From: Aurelia coerulea
Taxonomy: Eukaryota; Cnidaria; Scyphozoa; Semaeostomeae; Ulmaridae
Assembly (NCBI GenBank): GCA_039566865.1
Contig: CM076962.1
Coordinates: forward strand, 9,108,743 to 9,172,742
DNA length: 64,000 bases
Direction: 5' to 3'
This document shows positions 54,220 through 64,000 of this stretch, piece after piece. The first letter of the stretch is position 1. The number at the start of each line of letters is the position of its first letter. The notes beneath the pieces were generated by a model. It was not told the origin of the DNA, did not search any database, and saw only the letters and a program-made list of their open reading frames with translations. A program made the translations under genes and the position numbers.

Positions 54220-55335
54220 TTCAGAAATTAGACAAATATTTCAGCGACAGTGCAGTTAAAACATTCGAAAATTTCATATGATGTCAAAGCAGATACCTGT
54301 AACATTTCATAAACTCTATCAACATGGTTTACCCGACATTTCACGGCCATTTTTAAGTTACTGCATGGCAACGGTTGAAAGCAGGTCCGCCATGTGCAAG
54401 CTCAAGTGCAAAAAATTGGTTTCTATTTTTCGGGTTCTTACTGTATTGTTTTTCATTATCATCCATTTAGATTAGTTTACTCATATAGTAAGCTAGATTA
54501 AGAATAATCGATGTAAAATATGATGACAAACAAACAAATCAAACAAACAAACAAATTACTCCGGGAATGCAAATCCGTTTTGAACATGCGAGGTTGCAAA
54601 ATCTAAGTTAAGATCTCATCTATACCATAAACTGAAAATAAAAAATTTTTTTAATACAAGGCTCCTTCACAGGAACTGTTCAAACGCCTATACTTTTTGG
54701 GACTCCCGGTAGAAATCAAATAAAATAGAATAAGCTCCAAACGTAGGCCTAAATTTTAGAAGCATTCTAACCAACCTTTAATGACGGTCTCGTTGATTCT
54801 AATTGCTCGATATTCTTTATTGTGAAGCACTACAATGAGCTCCATCATCTTTGATCACTGTGTTCTTAAATTTTCACTAAATACGTTACACTAACCTGAG
54901 AAATCCCACTGAATGTTTACGTCCTCTGGATAAAGTCTGCTCCTTCATATGACTGAACCTTGAATTCGTCCTGTTGGGGCCTTGTGTCCAGGTCTGTAGT
55001 GGATTTTCGTGCGGCCCATGAACACATTAAAACAAAATTGTATCGTTTCCTTAAAATGGAATTATCTATATGAAAACATATGATCAAAAGATCAACACAA
55101 CAAATTCAAGTCAATTCAGTGCTGTTCAAAATGTCTCCGCTTCCTTTCACTGTGTGTCACCCATAAAGAATTAAGAAAAAATACGCTCACCAACATGCCG
55201 TCATCGACTTGGGCTTGGGTCACTCTTGTCATAAGACTTGGGACTAGGCCTATCTCTAAAACGTCACTGGTTGAACGCGTTCTCTCTCGGAATTCTCTTG
55301 CGTCTTGTTCTTTCGTCAACAAAATAACAACTCCC
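54220..55335. other. No recognisable gene
   Basis: The ORF1 upstream region is followed by unassigned sequence. A lone TIR-like end TTTTTGGGACTCCCGG (~54697-54711) has no partner nearby. Nothing else could be supported. Confidence 0.35.
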
Positions 55336-55737
55336 CCTCTTAAGCCTGGTTTCCATTAAATCGTAGAGCGATCGTAAGGAGATCCGCGACAGTCTGCGAT
55401 CGTCTGCGTTGCGTTCCCGATTTAATGGAAACACTTGCTTACCATCCTTAAGACCGTCGGCGATCGTGGATCGTCAGCGTCGGGAAAGTTGAACTAAGTT
55501 CAACTTTCCCAATCGTTACGACTGTCCCGATCTGGGAAAATGTTTATGGAAACACACATCGCAGACGATCGGCGATCATCGCAGACGCGCTTTTGTTAAA
55601 CTATGGTCACGTGGATCTAATTAGCCAATTAGATGATAGTAGTCATTGTTGCTACGCTTGCGCGCTATCTTGTGGGTTTGAAAAGGATCATGGTATAAGT
55701 GCGTCGCAGACTGTCGCCGACTGGTCGCCGACGATAT

Positions 55738-57215
55738 TTCATATTTCATATATATTTCATATTTCATATTTCATATTTAATTCTTTTAAGGAGGGTTGCC
55801 CTTCAGCAGAAGCTGGTTTTCAAGGGGCCCTCCGATAAAAACAATAATTAAAATCTACAGAAACAAAGTAAAAAGCTATTAATTAAATCAAACTATAAAA
55901 CCTTATTTACAATATTCAAAACCTATGTACAATAATGTTTAAAATTTAAAATCAAGCGAAAGAAAAAGATGCCTGTACCTAAATAGTCTTGAAACTCTTC
56001 AGTGAGGCTGCCTGCTTAGACTCGGCTGAGAGGCTATTCCACAGTTTTGCACCTCTGTAGGAGAAACATCTCTGGCCATTATTTGACCTTTTCTTGGGTA
56101 ACCTAAGGTCGGTTCCTGTATTACGAAGGCTGTAGGATGAACACTGCGAATTTCGTGTGAAGAGGTCACACAGGTATTGTGGAGCCAGCTCATTTAAGGA
56201 CTTGAAGACCATTGTCTGAGACTCATAGGCTACAAGTTCGTCAATGGTCTTCCATCCCAGCTCTTCGATAAGGGGTCTGCTTGGGGCATCGAAGCTGCTA
56301 TGCGTTACAATCCTAGCAGCACGTTTTTGAAGTTTTTGCAACTGATTAATTTCAGTTGAACCAGCACAGCCCCAAACAGAACAACAGTATCGAAAGTGGG
56401 GCTCAACAATACCTGTGTAGAGAGTTCGCAAAGTTTCTTGTGGGAGAAAAGACTTGGCATGTCTCAAAAAACCAACTGCCCTGGAGACCTTGCTGGAAAC
56501 TGCCTTGATTTGTTCTTTCCAATCCAAGGAGCAGTCAATTTGCACACCAAGGTATTTTGTCTTTTTGACTACTTCAAGCTCATTATCGCGAATTTTCAGT
56601 TCCAAGTCTTTATTTTGACTTTTGAGAATGTTGTGTTTCTGCTTAGTAGAAATAAGCATGGAATGAGTTTTCGCAACATTCAGGGAAAGCTTGTTGCCTT
56701 GTAACCAAGTGTCCAGCTTCCTAAGGTCACTGTTAATAGCCTCATTCAGCCGAGTCAAATCATGAGACTGGTAGCATAAACTGGTGTCATCAGCATACAT
56801 GGAAACGGTGGAATCTTGGACAGCTTGTGGGAGATCATTGATGTAGATGAGGAAGAGAAGAGGCCCAAGACATGAACCTTGCGGAACGCCAACTTCTATG
56901 TCCCCAACTTTTGAATCAACCCCATTAACCCTACAAAATTATTTCCGGCTGGAAAGGTAGGATTTAAACCACGAGAGTTCACGTTGCTGTACACCGTAAA
57001 GCTCGAGCTTTTTGCAGAGGATATTATGATCTACAGTGTCAAATGCCTTTTTGAGGTCAATGAACACTAAACCCACAAGCCTACCAAGATCCAATCCATT
57101 GTACCAGTCGTCAGTATTTTTAAGTAAGCATGTTACTGTTGAATGAAGGCGTAAAAAGCCGGATTGGCCACACGAATGGAAACACTCTGCTGAAATCGCA
57201 GATGGAAGATGCTGG
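55738..57215 (-). pseudogene. LINE RT and 3' end inside the MITE
   Basis: It starts at SGFLRLHSTVTCLLKNTDDW and covers motif A (LVFIDLKKAFDTVDHN, 57020-57070), motif B region, motif C (MYADDTSLCY at 56770-56800), KTKYLGVQIDCSLDW, EPHFRYCCSVWG, and the C-terminal RCFSFRGAKLWNSLSAE-type end at 55990-56060. A stop near 56940 separates the two open parts. The 3' UTR holds a hairpin (55790-55833) and ends in ATATGAA-type repeats (55738-55780). Close relative of the LINE at 12432. Confidence 0.85.
55790..55833 (-). other. LINE 3'-terminal stacked hairpin, copy 4
   Basis: As RNA: GGAGGG with CCCTCC, GCCC with GGGC, CAGC with GCTG. Same three-stem layout and position before the tail as copies 1-3, with every stem rewritten by paired changes. 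Confidence 0.7.
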
Positions 57216-57490
57216 AAGATGGAAGATAGGGATCGCCGACGATCGCAGACTGTCGCCGATCCCCTTACCATTTAATGGAAACCAGGCTTTACTCTTCTCG
57301 CTGTGGTTTCAACTCCACTAACTCCTAAGAGAACCGAGTAGGACGCACACCACCAACATACAAGGGAAATGCATTAAACGACCGAAAAGGCCGACTAACT
57401 ACCTCAAGGGATATACCGTTCTGGGGGTCTCTCCTGAGTCTCTTTGACCTCGTTTTCGCTTTTTAAACAAGGTCTTTAGATGCAATCCAA

Positions 57491-57555
57491 TGTGCGATAT
57501 ATCGCGCGATAGTGTTCGATTTATCGCGCGATAATGTGCAATTTATCGTACGATA
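57491..57555. repeat. Three ATCGCGCGAT-type palindromes in tandem
   Basis: CGATATATCGCGCGATA, CGATTTATCGCGCGATA and CAATTTATCGTACGATA follow each other at about 22-bp spacing, each around a short CpG-rich palindrome. Confidence 0.8.
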
Positions 57556-57762
57556 ATCTCATATTTTACCCAAGTATTTTATTTTTCATGCAGGTATTTG
57601 ATTTTTTACGCAAGCAAAGGCATAACTAAACTTTTGCACAGGCAAACAATTGGCAAAACAGGTTAATAGTTCTAAATCAAATTCTCTTTTGGAACATCCT
57701 GCACTTGTTTTTTATTAGTGGGGTCCCAGATGCAGAATGATGTTTTGTTTTTTTCGTGACAG

Positions 57763-57863
57763 ATACAATATAAGATATGGGAGAGTGGCTGCTACAGATG
57801 AAGATGTGGACCAAGCTGCAAAAGCCGCTGATATCCACGAAAAGGTCTTGACTTTAAAAGATG
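57763..57863 (+). CDS. ABCB6: ABCB6-like transporter, exon d
   Basis: The acceptor GTGACAG and donor GTAAGT bound 101 bp. After the shared Arg codon the product reads YNIRYGRVAATDEDVDQAAK and AADIHEKVLTLKDG, the helical subdomain between Q-loop and signature. NIRYGR is the ABCB6-type wording here (ABCB7 proteins usually have NLLYGN). The frame joins cleanly to exon c across 27.1 kb (phase 2) and to exon e (phase 1). Confidence 0.92.
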
Positions 57864-57869
57864 GTAAGT

Positions 57870-59120
57870 TTCTTAACAACCCCAACATGTTATGAGATTT
57901 ATGGTTACTTATGATATGGAAGTCAATTTAGGCAAAACGCATGCCCTTGTTGAATCGTCATTTCTTGGTAAATGTCTGCTGAAACGATGCAGAGATATCT
58001 TAAAAGGGATTTTACGGAACCACAACGTCAAATTCGGATTGAATTTCCAGCGATCACTTTTTCTTGAATATCAAATTGAGCTTTCCAAAGACTGTTTTTA
58101 TAACTGAAATGCCTTGATCTTTAACTAATAATGAAAATTCGGCCTTTTGATTTTTAACTCGTGTTCTATTGTATTACGAGAGTACATTTTAATTAATTCC
58201 AAATTGAAGTCTCGTGTGCAGTTGACCTTTTGGAGTCCCTCTGGTACATACTGCCGCTTTGCACCCTCCTGGGTATAATTACATTCAACATACATTTTGC
58301 ATATGAAAGTAATTGCTAATATGGTTTTTCGGAGAAAAAATTCTCAAATTTACATATCGTGAGATTGAAATGGACCTCCTAAGAATTCAACCTCGACAAC
58401 CTATTTTGATTGGGGGGAATTTGCCCCCCTCCCCCCTAGTACACTTTTTGTTATTACTCTGCCAGGAGATCAATTATGGCCTGGAAACTTTCCGACTTTC
58501 TGCTGCTACTTATTGTGTAATGACTCGAGAAGTTTCATGAAAATATTTTGACAAATGAGGGGGAAGGAGACAATTTTCCGGAACTGACTCTGTCAAAATC
58601 GCCAATTTTAAAATATAAATGTGCGCGAAAAAAGTAGCAAAATTGTAATATTTTGTAAAGATATTTTGCAGGGTAGTGCTATTTGATGTAATCCATCATA
58701 ATTTTCATGTTTGGATGGAAGTTGTGCTAAAAATAGAATTTTATCGCATTTTTCCTGATTTTGAGCGATTTTGCCACTTTCGTTGACCACACAAAGAAAA
58801 TGCTCACGCAAATATTAATGCTGGCTAGTTTAGGTTAGTTTTTATATTCTCATAAAGTACATGCCTGGGGCTATTAGTACATCAAATTTGGTTGCTCTAT
58901 CTATTTCCAGTCAAGAGTTAGGTGGCTTTTTTGCCCCTCCCAACCAAAATTAAGCAGTTTCATGTTTGCTGAAATTCTCAATGTTTGCTGCAGCCTCGAC
59001 GTTTAGAACAGAAACAACATTCGTCTCTTACTCTGGAAACCGTACTTTGGAAACACCACGCTCATGTTAAAATTGAGCTTGCTTATGTATAGATCAGTAT
59101 TTACTCAGGTCATAACTATG
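57870..59120. other. Intron, nothing recognised
   Basis: The 1.3-kb intron between exons d and e is AT-rich, with a CCCCCCTCCCCCC stretch near 58420 and no coding or TE signature I could name. Confidence 0.5.
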
Positions 59121-59127
59121 TACACAG

Positions 59128-59240
59128 GTTACAAAACGATTGTTGGTGAACGTGGACTGAAGCTCAGTGGTGGTGAAAAGCAACGAGTTGCCATTGCCCG
59201 TACTATTCTTAAAGCTCCTTCAATCATCTTGTTAGATGAG
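59128..59240 (+). CDS. ABCB6: ABCB6-like transporter, exon e (signature and Walker B)
   Basis: Acceptor TACACAG, donor GTAAGT, phase 1-0, 37 codons after a split Gly. The product contains [20 protein letters not shown] (ABC signature LSGGEKQR) and [13 protein letters not shown] (Walker B with the catalytic Glu). All catalytic residues are intact, so this is a functional-looking gene rather than a relic. Confidence 0.95.
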
Positions 59241-59459
59241 GTAAGTTGGGAGGATATTTGTTCACTTGTCTCTTTTTCACTTAATGAAAAGTGACCTTGG
59301 CGTAACAGTCTCGGACTACCATAGAAGTGGCTGGAGCCACTATAACAATAAAGTTGCTTTTTCATCAATTTGGATATTTTGCAGTTCGAAGTTGTAAATT
59401 TGAGGCCCGAGTAGCAACCAGAAGTATTCATAAAGTTTTATGATTACTTTTTACTGTTT

Positions 59460-61385
59460 CCAATCACAGGGCCGCCGAAAGGTTTTCGAAGTCTAGGGAC
59501 GAAACTGTGAAATGAGGCCCCTTGCGAGCGAAGCGGCCAGAGGACATGGACCAGCAATTTTTTCGATCGCACCCTTTAGTGCATTTCAGAATTAGCTTAA
59601 TGCATTTCAGAATATTTCCAACAGTCAAAATGCTAAAAATCTTATTTATGAGGCCCCTAGACCCCGAGGCCCTGGGGAAAATTATCCCTGCTCCACCTCT
59701 CAGCGGCCTCAGAAAAATCCTGTCTACTTCCAGTCTTCTAGACTATACAGTTGAGTAAACGGAATGTAACATGGATCGCGATCAGATCGAGATGGCTCGC
59801 TAACCCGATATCGACCTCTCAAACGATGTACACTATTTTGAACCTAACGAAATTACCTTGCCATAAGTAAAGGAAAAGCTTCATGATCTCATTTCCACTG
59901 AAAGTGCGTCTTTGAATACTTAAGAACGAGTAAAAGGTAACACGTTTTGACTAAAAATCTCAATAAGTAATGAGCAAGATTTTAGTCTTTCTTTTCATTT
60001 TTCATGGAGGAGATTCAAATAGGCATGAATTAGAGGGTAAAAGAATTTAGCAGATCTAAACGTGTAAAGTAGCCTGGGAAACCTATCGATCCCGGTTTTA
60101 GACAGTTGCTTTTTGCTATTTTTGTGCCAAACTTTTGCCTAATTGTTTCAAATTATCTGTAGTTTCTGAATTGCTTTCCCTTGAAATGTTTTAGACTCTA
60201 CTGATCAAACTAACAACACCAGAAGATGCTTTCATTAAAAAATGTAAGATAGAGAAATATGATAGATAAAATTTACCTGATAACGGGGAATTTAATTAAT
60301 AGAATGAAGCTTATTTTTAAAGCTAGACTTTCCAAATACTTTGCTAGCTAAGCATGCGATGCAGATAGTTCTTGTAAGCAAAACCTCATCTCGACCAACA
60401 ACAGAATAGTTCAGGGAGTCCTTACACTAAAAGACATCATTGATCATCTTTGATAACCTAGAGGCAGTTTGCAATCATCGCTCGCAGCACGTGTCCCATG
60501 CATAGTTTCGACATTTCCACACAATTTGGGACATTTTTGCAGACTTTTTAGCAGGAATGACTGTAGAGCAATGCTTCTGCCAGAAACACAACGGCATTAA
60601 CTCAACGGCTTCAGCTCTCACAACGGCTTCTAAACTCACGCTTAAAGGCTAAAGGTCAGTTTCCAGTCAGTTGGATTTTCTGAGCGGATGGAAATTCTAT
60701 TGTTTACGAGAAAAAATGTTGCTTTGAATTTGAATAGAAAGTCACACTTGAGTAGCCATTCATTCTGTAAAATTCCGCCCTCTTGGAAAATTCAACTGAC
60801 CGTAAGATCACACTCAGAAACTGATTAATAAACGAAAAATCGTAAATGTATGAGTAATGTTTATCAAAATGTGAAACTGAACCTCATCTCATCCTTGTTG
60901 ATCCTAAAACCTCCAAAAGGCGTAAAAATGTCGCGACGCGTAATTTTTCTTGCAATGGCGGAAAACAAAACATGATCTACACATGTTCTCTGTCTGCATT
61001 TTATTGTTTTGCATCAGAAAATAAACGATTTCTATTGGTTATTTTCTCGTGGACACTTGTCGAGCTGCGAAGAGAAGAACGTATTCCTACCTTTCACTGC
61101 TCGACATTTCCGCAGTGACAATTTCGATTGGCCAATTAGATTACTGGAAATTTTTCCGTCTCGAAATTTTCCGCCTAGTAGAGGTCCGGCTTTAGAACGC
61201 AATAAGGAGGGAAGACCTGAAGTTTATATCAAATGCTACCTTCGCCGTCGCGTTTGCCTCGGCAATAAGACTTTGGTACTATTTACTTTTTCAATGTGAT
61301 TTTTTCAATGTATTCGCAAATATATCTAAATAGATGAAAGGCATTGATTTGACTTAACATCTTTTTGAAGGCTGTATTTTGTAAG
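59460..61385. other. Intron sequence with repeat ends, no gene
   Basis: A repeat end with GAGCGAAGCGG and CCCTAGACCCCGAGGCCCTGG lies near 59520-59690. The rest, including a 96-codon frame at 61009, shows no family resemblance. Confidence 0.4.
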
Positions 61386-61391
61386 GATGAA

Positions 61392-62333
61392 CCGGGTGTC
61401 CCAAAAAAGGTAACAGATTTGATCGGGGCTAGCGATAAAGATTTAAATTGAATCAATCCCTAATAAGTTTTGAAGTACTGTTCGATGATTAACTTTAATA
61501 CCTAGATTGTATATATTGGTGCATCGAGAGTTATAATACTAATCTTGAAAGTCCAAATTTGCGTTTATCTCCAAAGCAGAGCTTTTGGGTTTCTGCCTTA
61601 ACTGTCAACGCGCTGGTCAGGGGAATCTCCTCAGTCATATATTTGTTTGGATAAGCATCCATCATTTTCGGGCACTCATGTGAATAGAATACTGAAAACT
61701 GACAAATGAATTAATGAATAAAGTTACCAAGGAATATCTTCCTGCAGTCAAAATGCATTTACAAAAGTACGCCAAGCCAAGCAAGCACAAATGAGCATTT
61801 TCATGTTTCCGTGCTTGTTTCGTAATAATTTTGAAAGAGAGAGATGATGCTACAAAAAGCATTTAATTCAAGGATTCAAGTAACGAAAATAGCAATATAG
61901 CTGAAGGAAATTATTTCGCTTATGAATAACTTTTAATAGGCAGATGTAATTTGAAGTTTTTGTTGAATTAATAACGATGTCTCTGTGGAACTAAATTCAT
62001 GAATCCAATTGTAAAGCTCAGTGTGGCATTTCTATTAAAATGTTTTCCCAAGCACGTGGTTTCTTGCTGTACTTCGCTATGGTCGAAGAGATTTCACAAC
62101 AAAGCACGTTAACAGCTTAGGCCAAACCCCAAAAGCTCTGGTTTGCAGTTCAAAGCAAATTTTTTACTTTCAAGATTAATATCTCAACTCTCAATGCCCT
62201 AATATCAACGAATGGGGTATCTATGTTCCAGTTGACTATCGAGGATTATTTAAAAAATTATTGCAGAATGATTAAAGCTAAATTCTTATTGCTATGGCGG
62301 GTCAAATCTGTTACCTTTTTTTGGGACACCCGG
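61392..62333. mobile_element. 942-bp TIR element, CCGGGTGTCCC ends
   Basis: CCGGGTGTCCCAAAAAAGGT followed by AACAGATTTGA is mirrored at the right end (TCAAATCTGTTACCTTTT...GGGACACCCGG). The arms pair over about 250-300 bp. The expected TA is lost at both flanks (GA and TC). It lies in the intron before exon f. Confidence 0.8.
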
Positions 62334-62780
62334 TCGACTACAATATGATGAGCCTGTTTCAAAAACCGTCTTATGCCCTCTATTAAAATTCCTATGTGGG
62401 AAATTTAAAGACATTAAAAACTGAGTTAAAAAATATGAATTTGTACTGAATTTACGTAATAGAGCCAACGTAAGGTATACTTTGTCCTATTATTTCTTTG
62501 GTTTATGTGACGTTATTGGTCAGATATGATTGGCTAACATGCAAATATAAACATCCAGTTCGCCGTAATGAAAGAGTATTACCCTTTGTTGGTTTATTCA
62601 CATTGATGAAGTCATTAATGGGGATTAATCCTTGAGGGATCAAAGGAATCGATATAAAGCGCACTACCTCATTGTTCTAATGCTGCATTTAATGCCACCA
62701 AATAGATTGTTTGGTAGGTATATCAATTTTAGGGTGAAGTTTCTTTCAAGTAAGGAAATACAAAACTGTGTCTCTTTCAG

Positions 62781-62875
62781 GCAACATCAGCACTGGATAC
62801 TCGAACTGAGAGGAATATTCAAGCATCACTGGACAAAATTTCTACAAACCGCACCACGATTGTCGTTGCCCATAG
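62781..62875 (+). CDS. ABCB6: ABCB6-like transporter, exon f (D-loop and H-loop)
   Basis: Acceptor CTCTTTCAG and donor GTTTGT (non-consensus at +3) bound 31 codons plus two bases. The product [20 protein letters not shown], then RTTIVVAHR, carries the D-loop SALD and the H-loop His. It joins exon e in phase 0 (LLDE-ATSALD). The remaining exon, expected to start with LSTV or similar, lies beyond the right edge. Confidence 0.92.
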
Positions 62876-63172
62876 GTTTGTTCTTACTATCGTCATTTGA
62901 AGCACTTTAAACAGCTCACTACTGAGATCGATGCACAGTTGTTCAAGAGCGACCAGAATTCCCCAAAATTTATTTTAACGAAAAGTACTAGTTATTCATG
63001 TATTGCCTGCCAGACAGTGGAGCAAAATTGTAAAATTTCAGGAAGCTCAGGAAAGATCAACTGATGGAATTTTGGTTTCGAAAAAAGGAAAAAAATGTCA
63101 AGCAATACTAGTTCCTTTTTGCAAATTTCGATGGTCAAGGAATTTTCGAATTCATTTGATTCAGTAGCAATA

Positions 63173-64000
63173 TCGGGTGTCCCAAAAAGGGTAACCTATC
63201 TGATCAGGTGTAGCAATAGGAGTTTAGATTCGATCATTTCGCAATATTTCTTAAAATATGCCCTTGATAGTTAACTTGAACACAGATATCTCATTCGTTG
63301 ACACTTGGTGCATTGATAGTTGACATATTAATGTTGAAAGCTCATATTTTCTTCTACCTCCAAACCAAAGCTTTTTGGGTTTTGCCCTAAGCCCTTGACG
63401 CACTGACTTCATCTCCTAAATCACAGCGAGAAGCAGGTGCAAGCAAGAAACCTCACTCTTAGGAACACAGATTTATAGAAATTCGAAACTGAACTTTACG
63501 ATCAAATTTGCGAAGTTTGTCCCAAAGAGACATCTTTCTTGATTCTACAAAAGCTTTAAATTAAATCTGCCTGATAAAACCTATTCATCCGCGAAAAATT
63601 ATCTTGCGATATTCACTGCTTGAATGAAATACATTTTGCACCATCTCTCTCGAAATTATTACGAAGCAGCAGTCGTGTATTTTTGTGAATGCATTTTGAC
63701 CAAAGAAAGATATCCCATAGAGCCTACATTCATTTACCGAATGAGCCAGAAAAAGTTCCCACTGTTGAAAATTCATAGCATCAAGAGTTGGATTGGAATG
63801 AATCACTATTTGCTTGACAGCCAAAAGATCGAAGTATTTTTGAGATTTTTCTCGCTTTCTTACGAGCACTGGAAAATTGGTAAATTTAAGTTTACAAAAA
63901 CTTGGTGGTTGCAAAATGACTGAAAAAGGCCTAAAATACTTTATCAAATCATAAAGGACTCCTCGCTCAGAACAACAGAGAAAATGCAATTTCTCACGGG
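63173..64000. mobile_element. Left part of another CCGGGTGTCCC-type element
   Basis: TCGGGTGTCCCAAAAAGGGT after TA (63171-63172), followed by AACCTATCTGATCAGG and sequence like the arm of the 61392 element (GTTTAGATTCGATCAT, CAAAGCTTTTTGGGTTTTGC). The right end is outside the window. Confidence 0.7.

Larger units (their letters stand above)
55343..57288. mobile_element. TTA-flanked MITE with GATCG-type palindromes, split by a LINE
   Basis: The ends AGCCTGGTTTCCATTAAAT and its complement (ATTTAATGGAAACCAGGCT) are each next to TTA (55340-55342 and 57289-57291), as in PIF/Harbinger elements. The flanking sequence inside (55360-55735 and 57220-57280) is full of short CG-rich palindromic words such as GCGATCGTC, GACGATCGGCGATC and CGCAGACTGTCGCCGA. 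A 1.5-kb minus-strand LINE fills the middle. Confidence 0.8.

Overview
This window is intergenic and intronic DNA of an AT-rich animal genome. One host gene is visible as scattered exons on the + strand. Almost everything else recognisable is transposable-element (TE) sequence. The mixture of TE types (LINEs with PHD, SGNH, EN and RT domains, a LINE with a 2A-like peptide, an RLE-type LINE, a Ty3-like pol, a tyrosine-recombinase relic, and many foldback MITEs), the long introns and an ABCB6-type transporter suggest a non-bilaterian or simple marine metazoan. A cnidarian such as a coral or anemone is my best guess, but this is inference and no species marker was seen.

Host gene: six consecutive exons (21138-21195, 23075-23179, 30571-30644, 57763-57863, 59128-59240, 62781-62875) splice in frame into most of one ABC nucleotide-binding domain, from the strand before Walker A to the H-loop. 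The sequence is closest to ABCB6/HMT-1. Introns run from 1.3 to 27.1 kb and are packed with TEs. The membrane-domain exons were not found upstream in the window, and the C-terminal exon lies past the right edge.

Left part (1-21 kb): a minus-strand LINE (ORF1, then PHD-endonuclease ORF2 running off the left edge) is preceded by five copies of a 219-bp tandem unit that look like promoter monomers. One unit carries a 254-bp MITE. Then come a broken tyrosine recombinase, several foldback elements, and a dense block of decayed LINEs (10-18.8 kb) interrupted by three MITEs with clear target duplications.

Middle (21-48.7 kb): paired TIR elements with CCGGGTG(T/C)(G/C)CC ends, a tRNA-derived SINE, a duplicated intron segment, a palindromic element carrying a THAP zinc finger, a nearly intact LINE (32541-36616, 10-bp target duplication, open frame, 2A-like motif), two tandem 3' parts of an RLE-type LINE split by a 600-bp foldback, and a decayed Ty3-like pol with its own LINE and MITE insertions and a putative 3' LTR start.

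Right part (48.7-64 kb): two 1360-bp elements in inverted orientation form a 2.8-kb palindrome. After them come a MITE with internal repeats, a LINE ORF1, a TTA-flanked MITE split by a LINE, and the last three transporter exons with more TIR elements.

The most informative non-coding signal is a stacked hairpin at the 3' end of four different LINE copies, whose stems change in a compensatory way. No rRNA, intact tRNA gene or CRISPR array was found.
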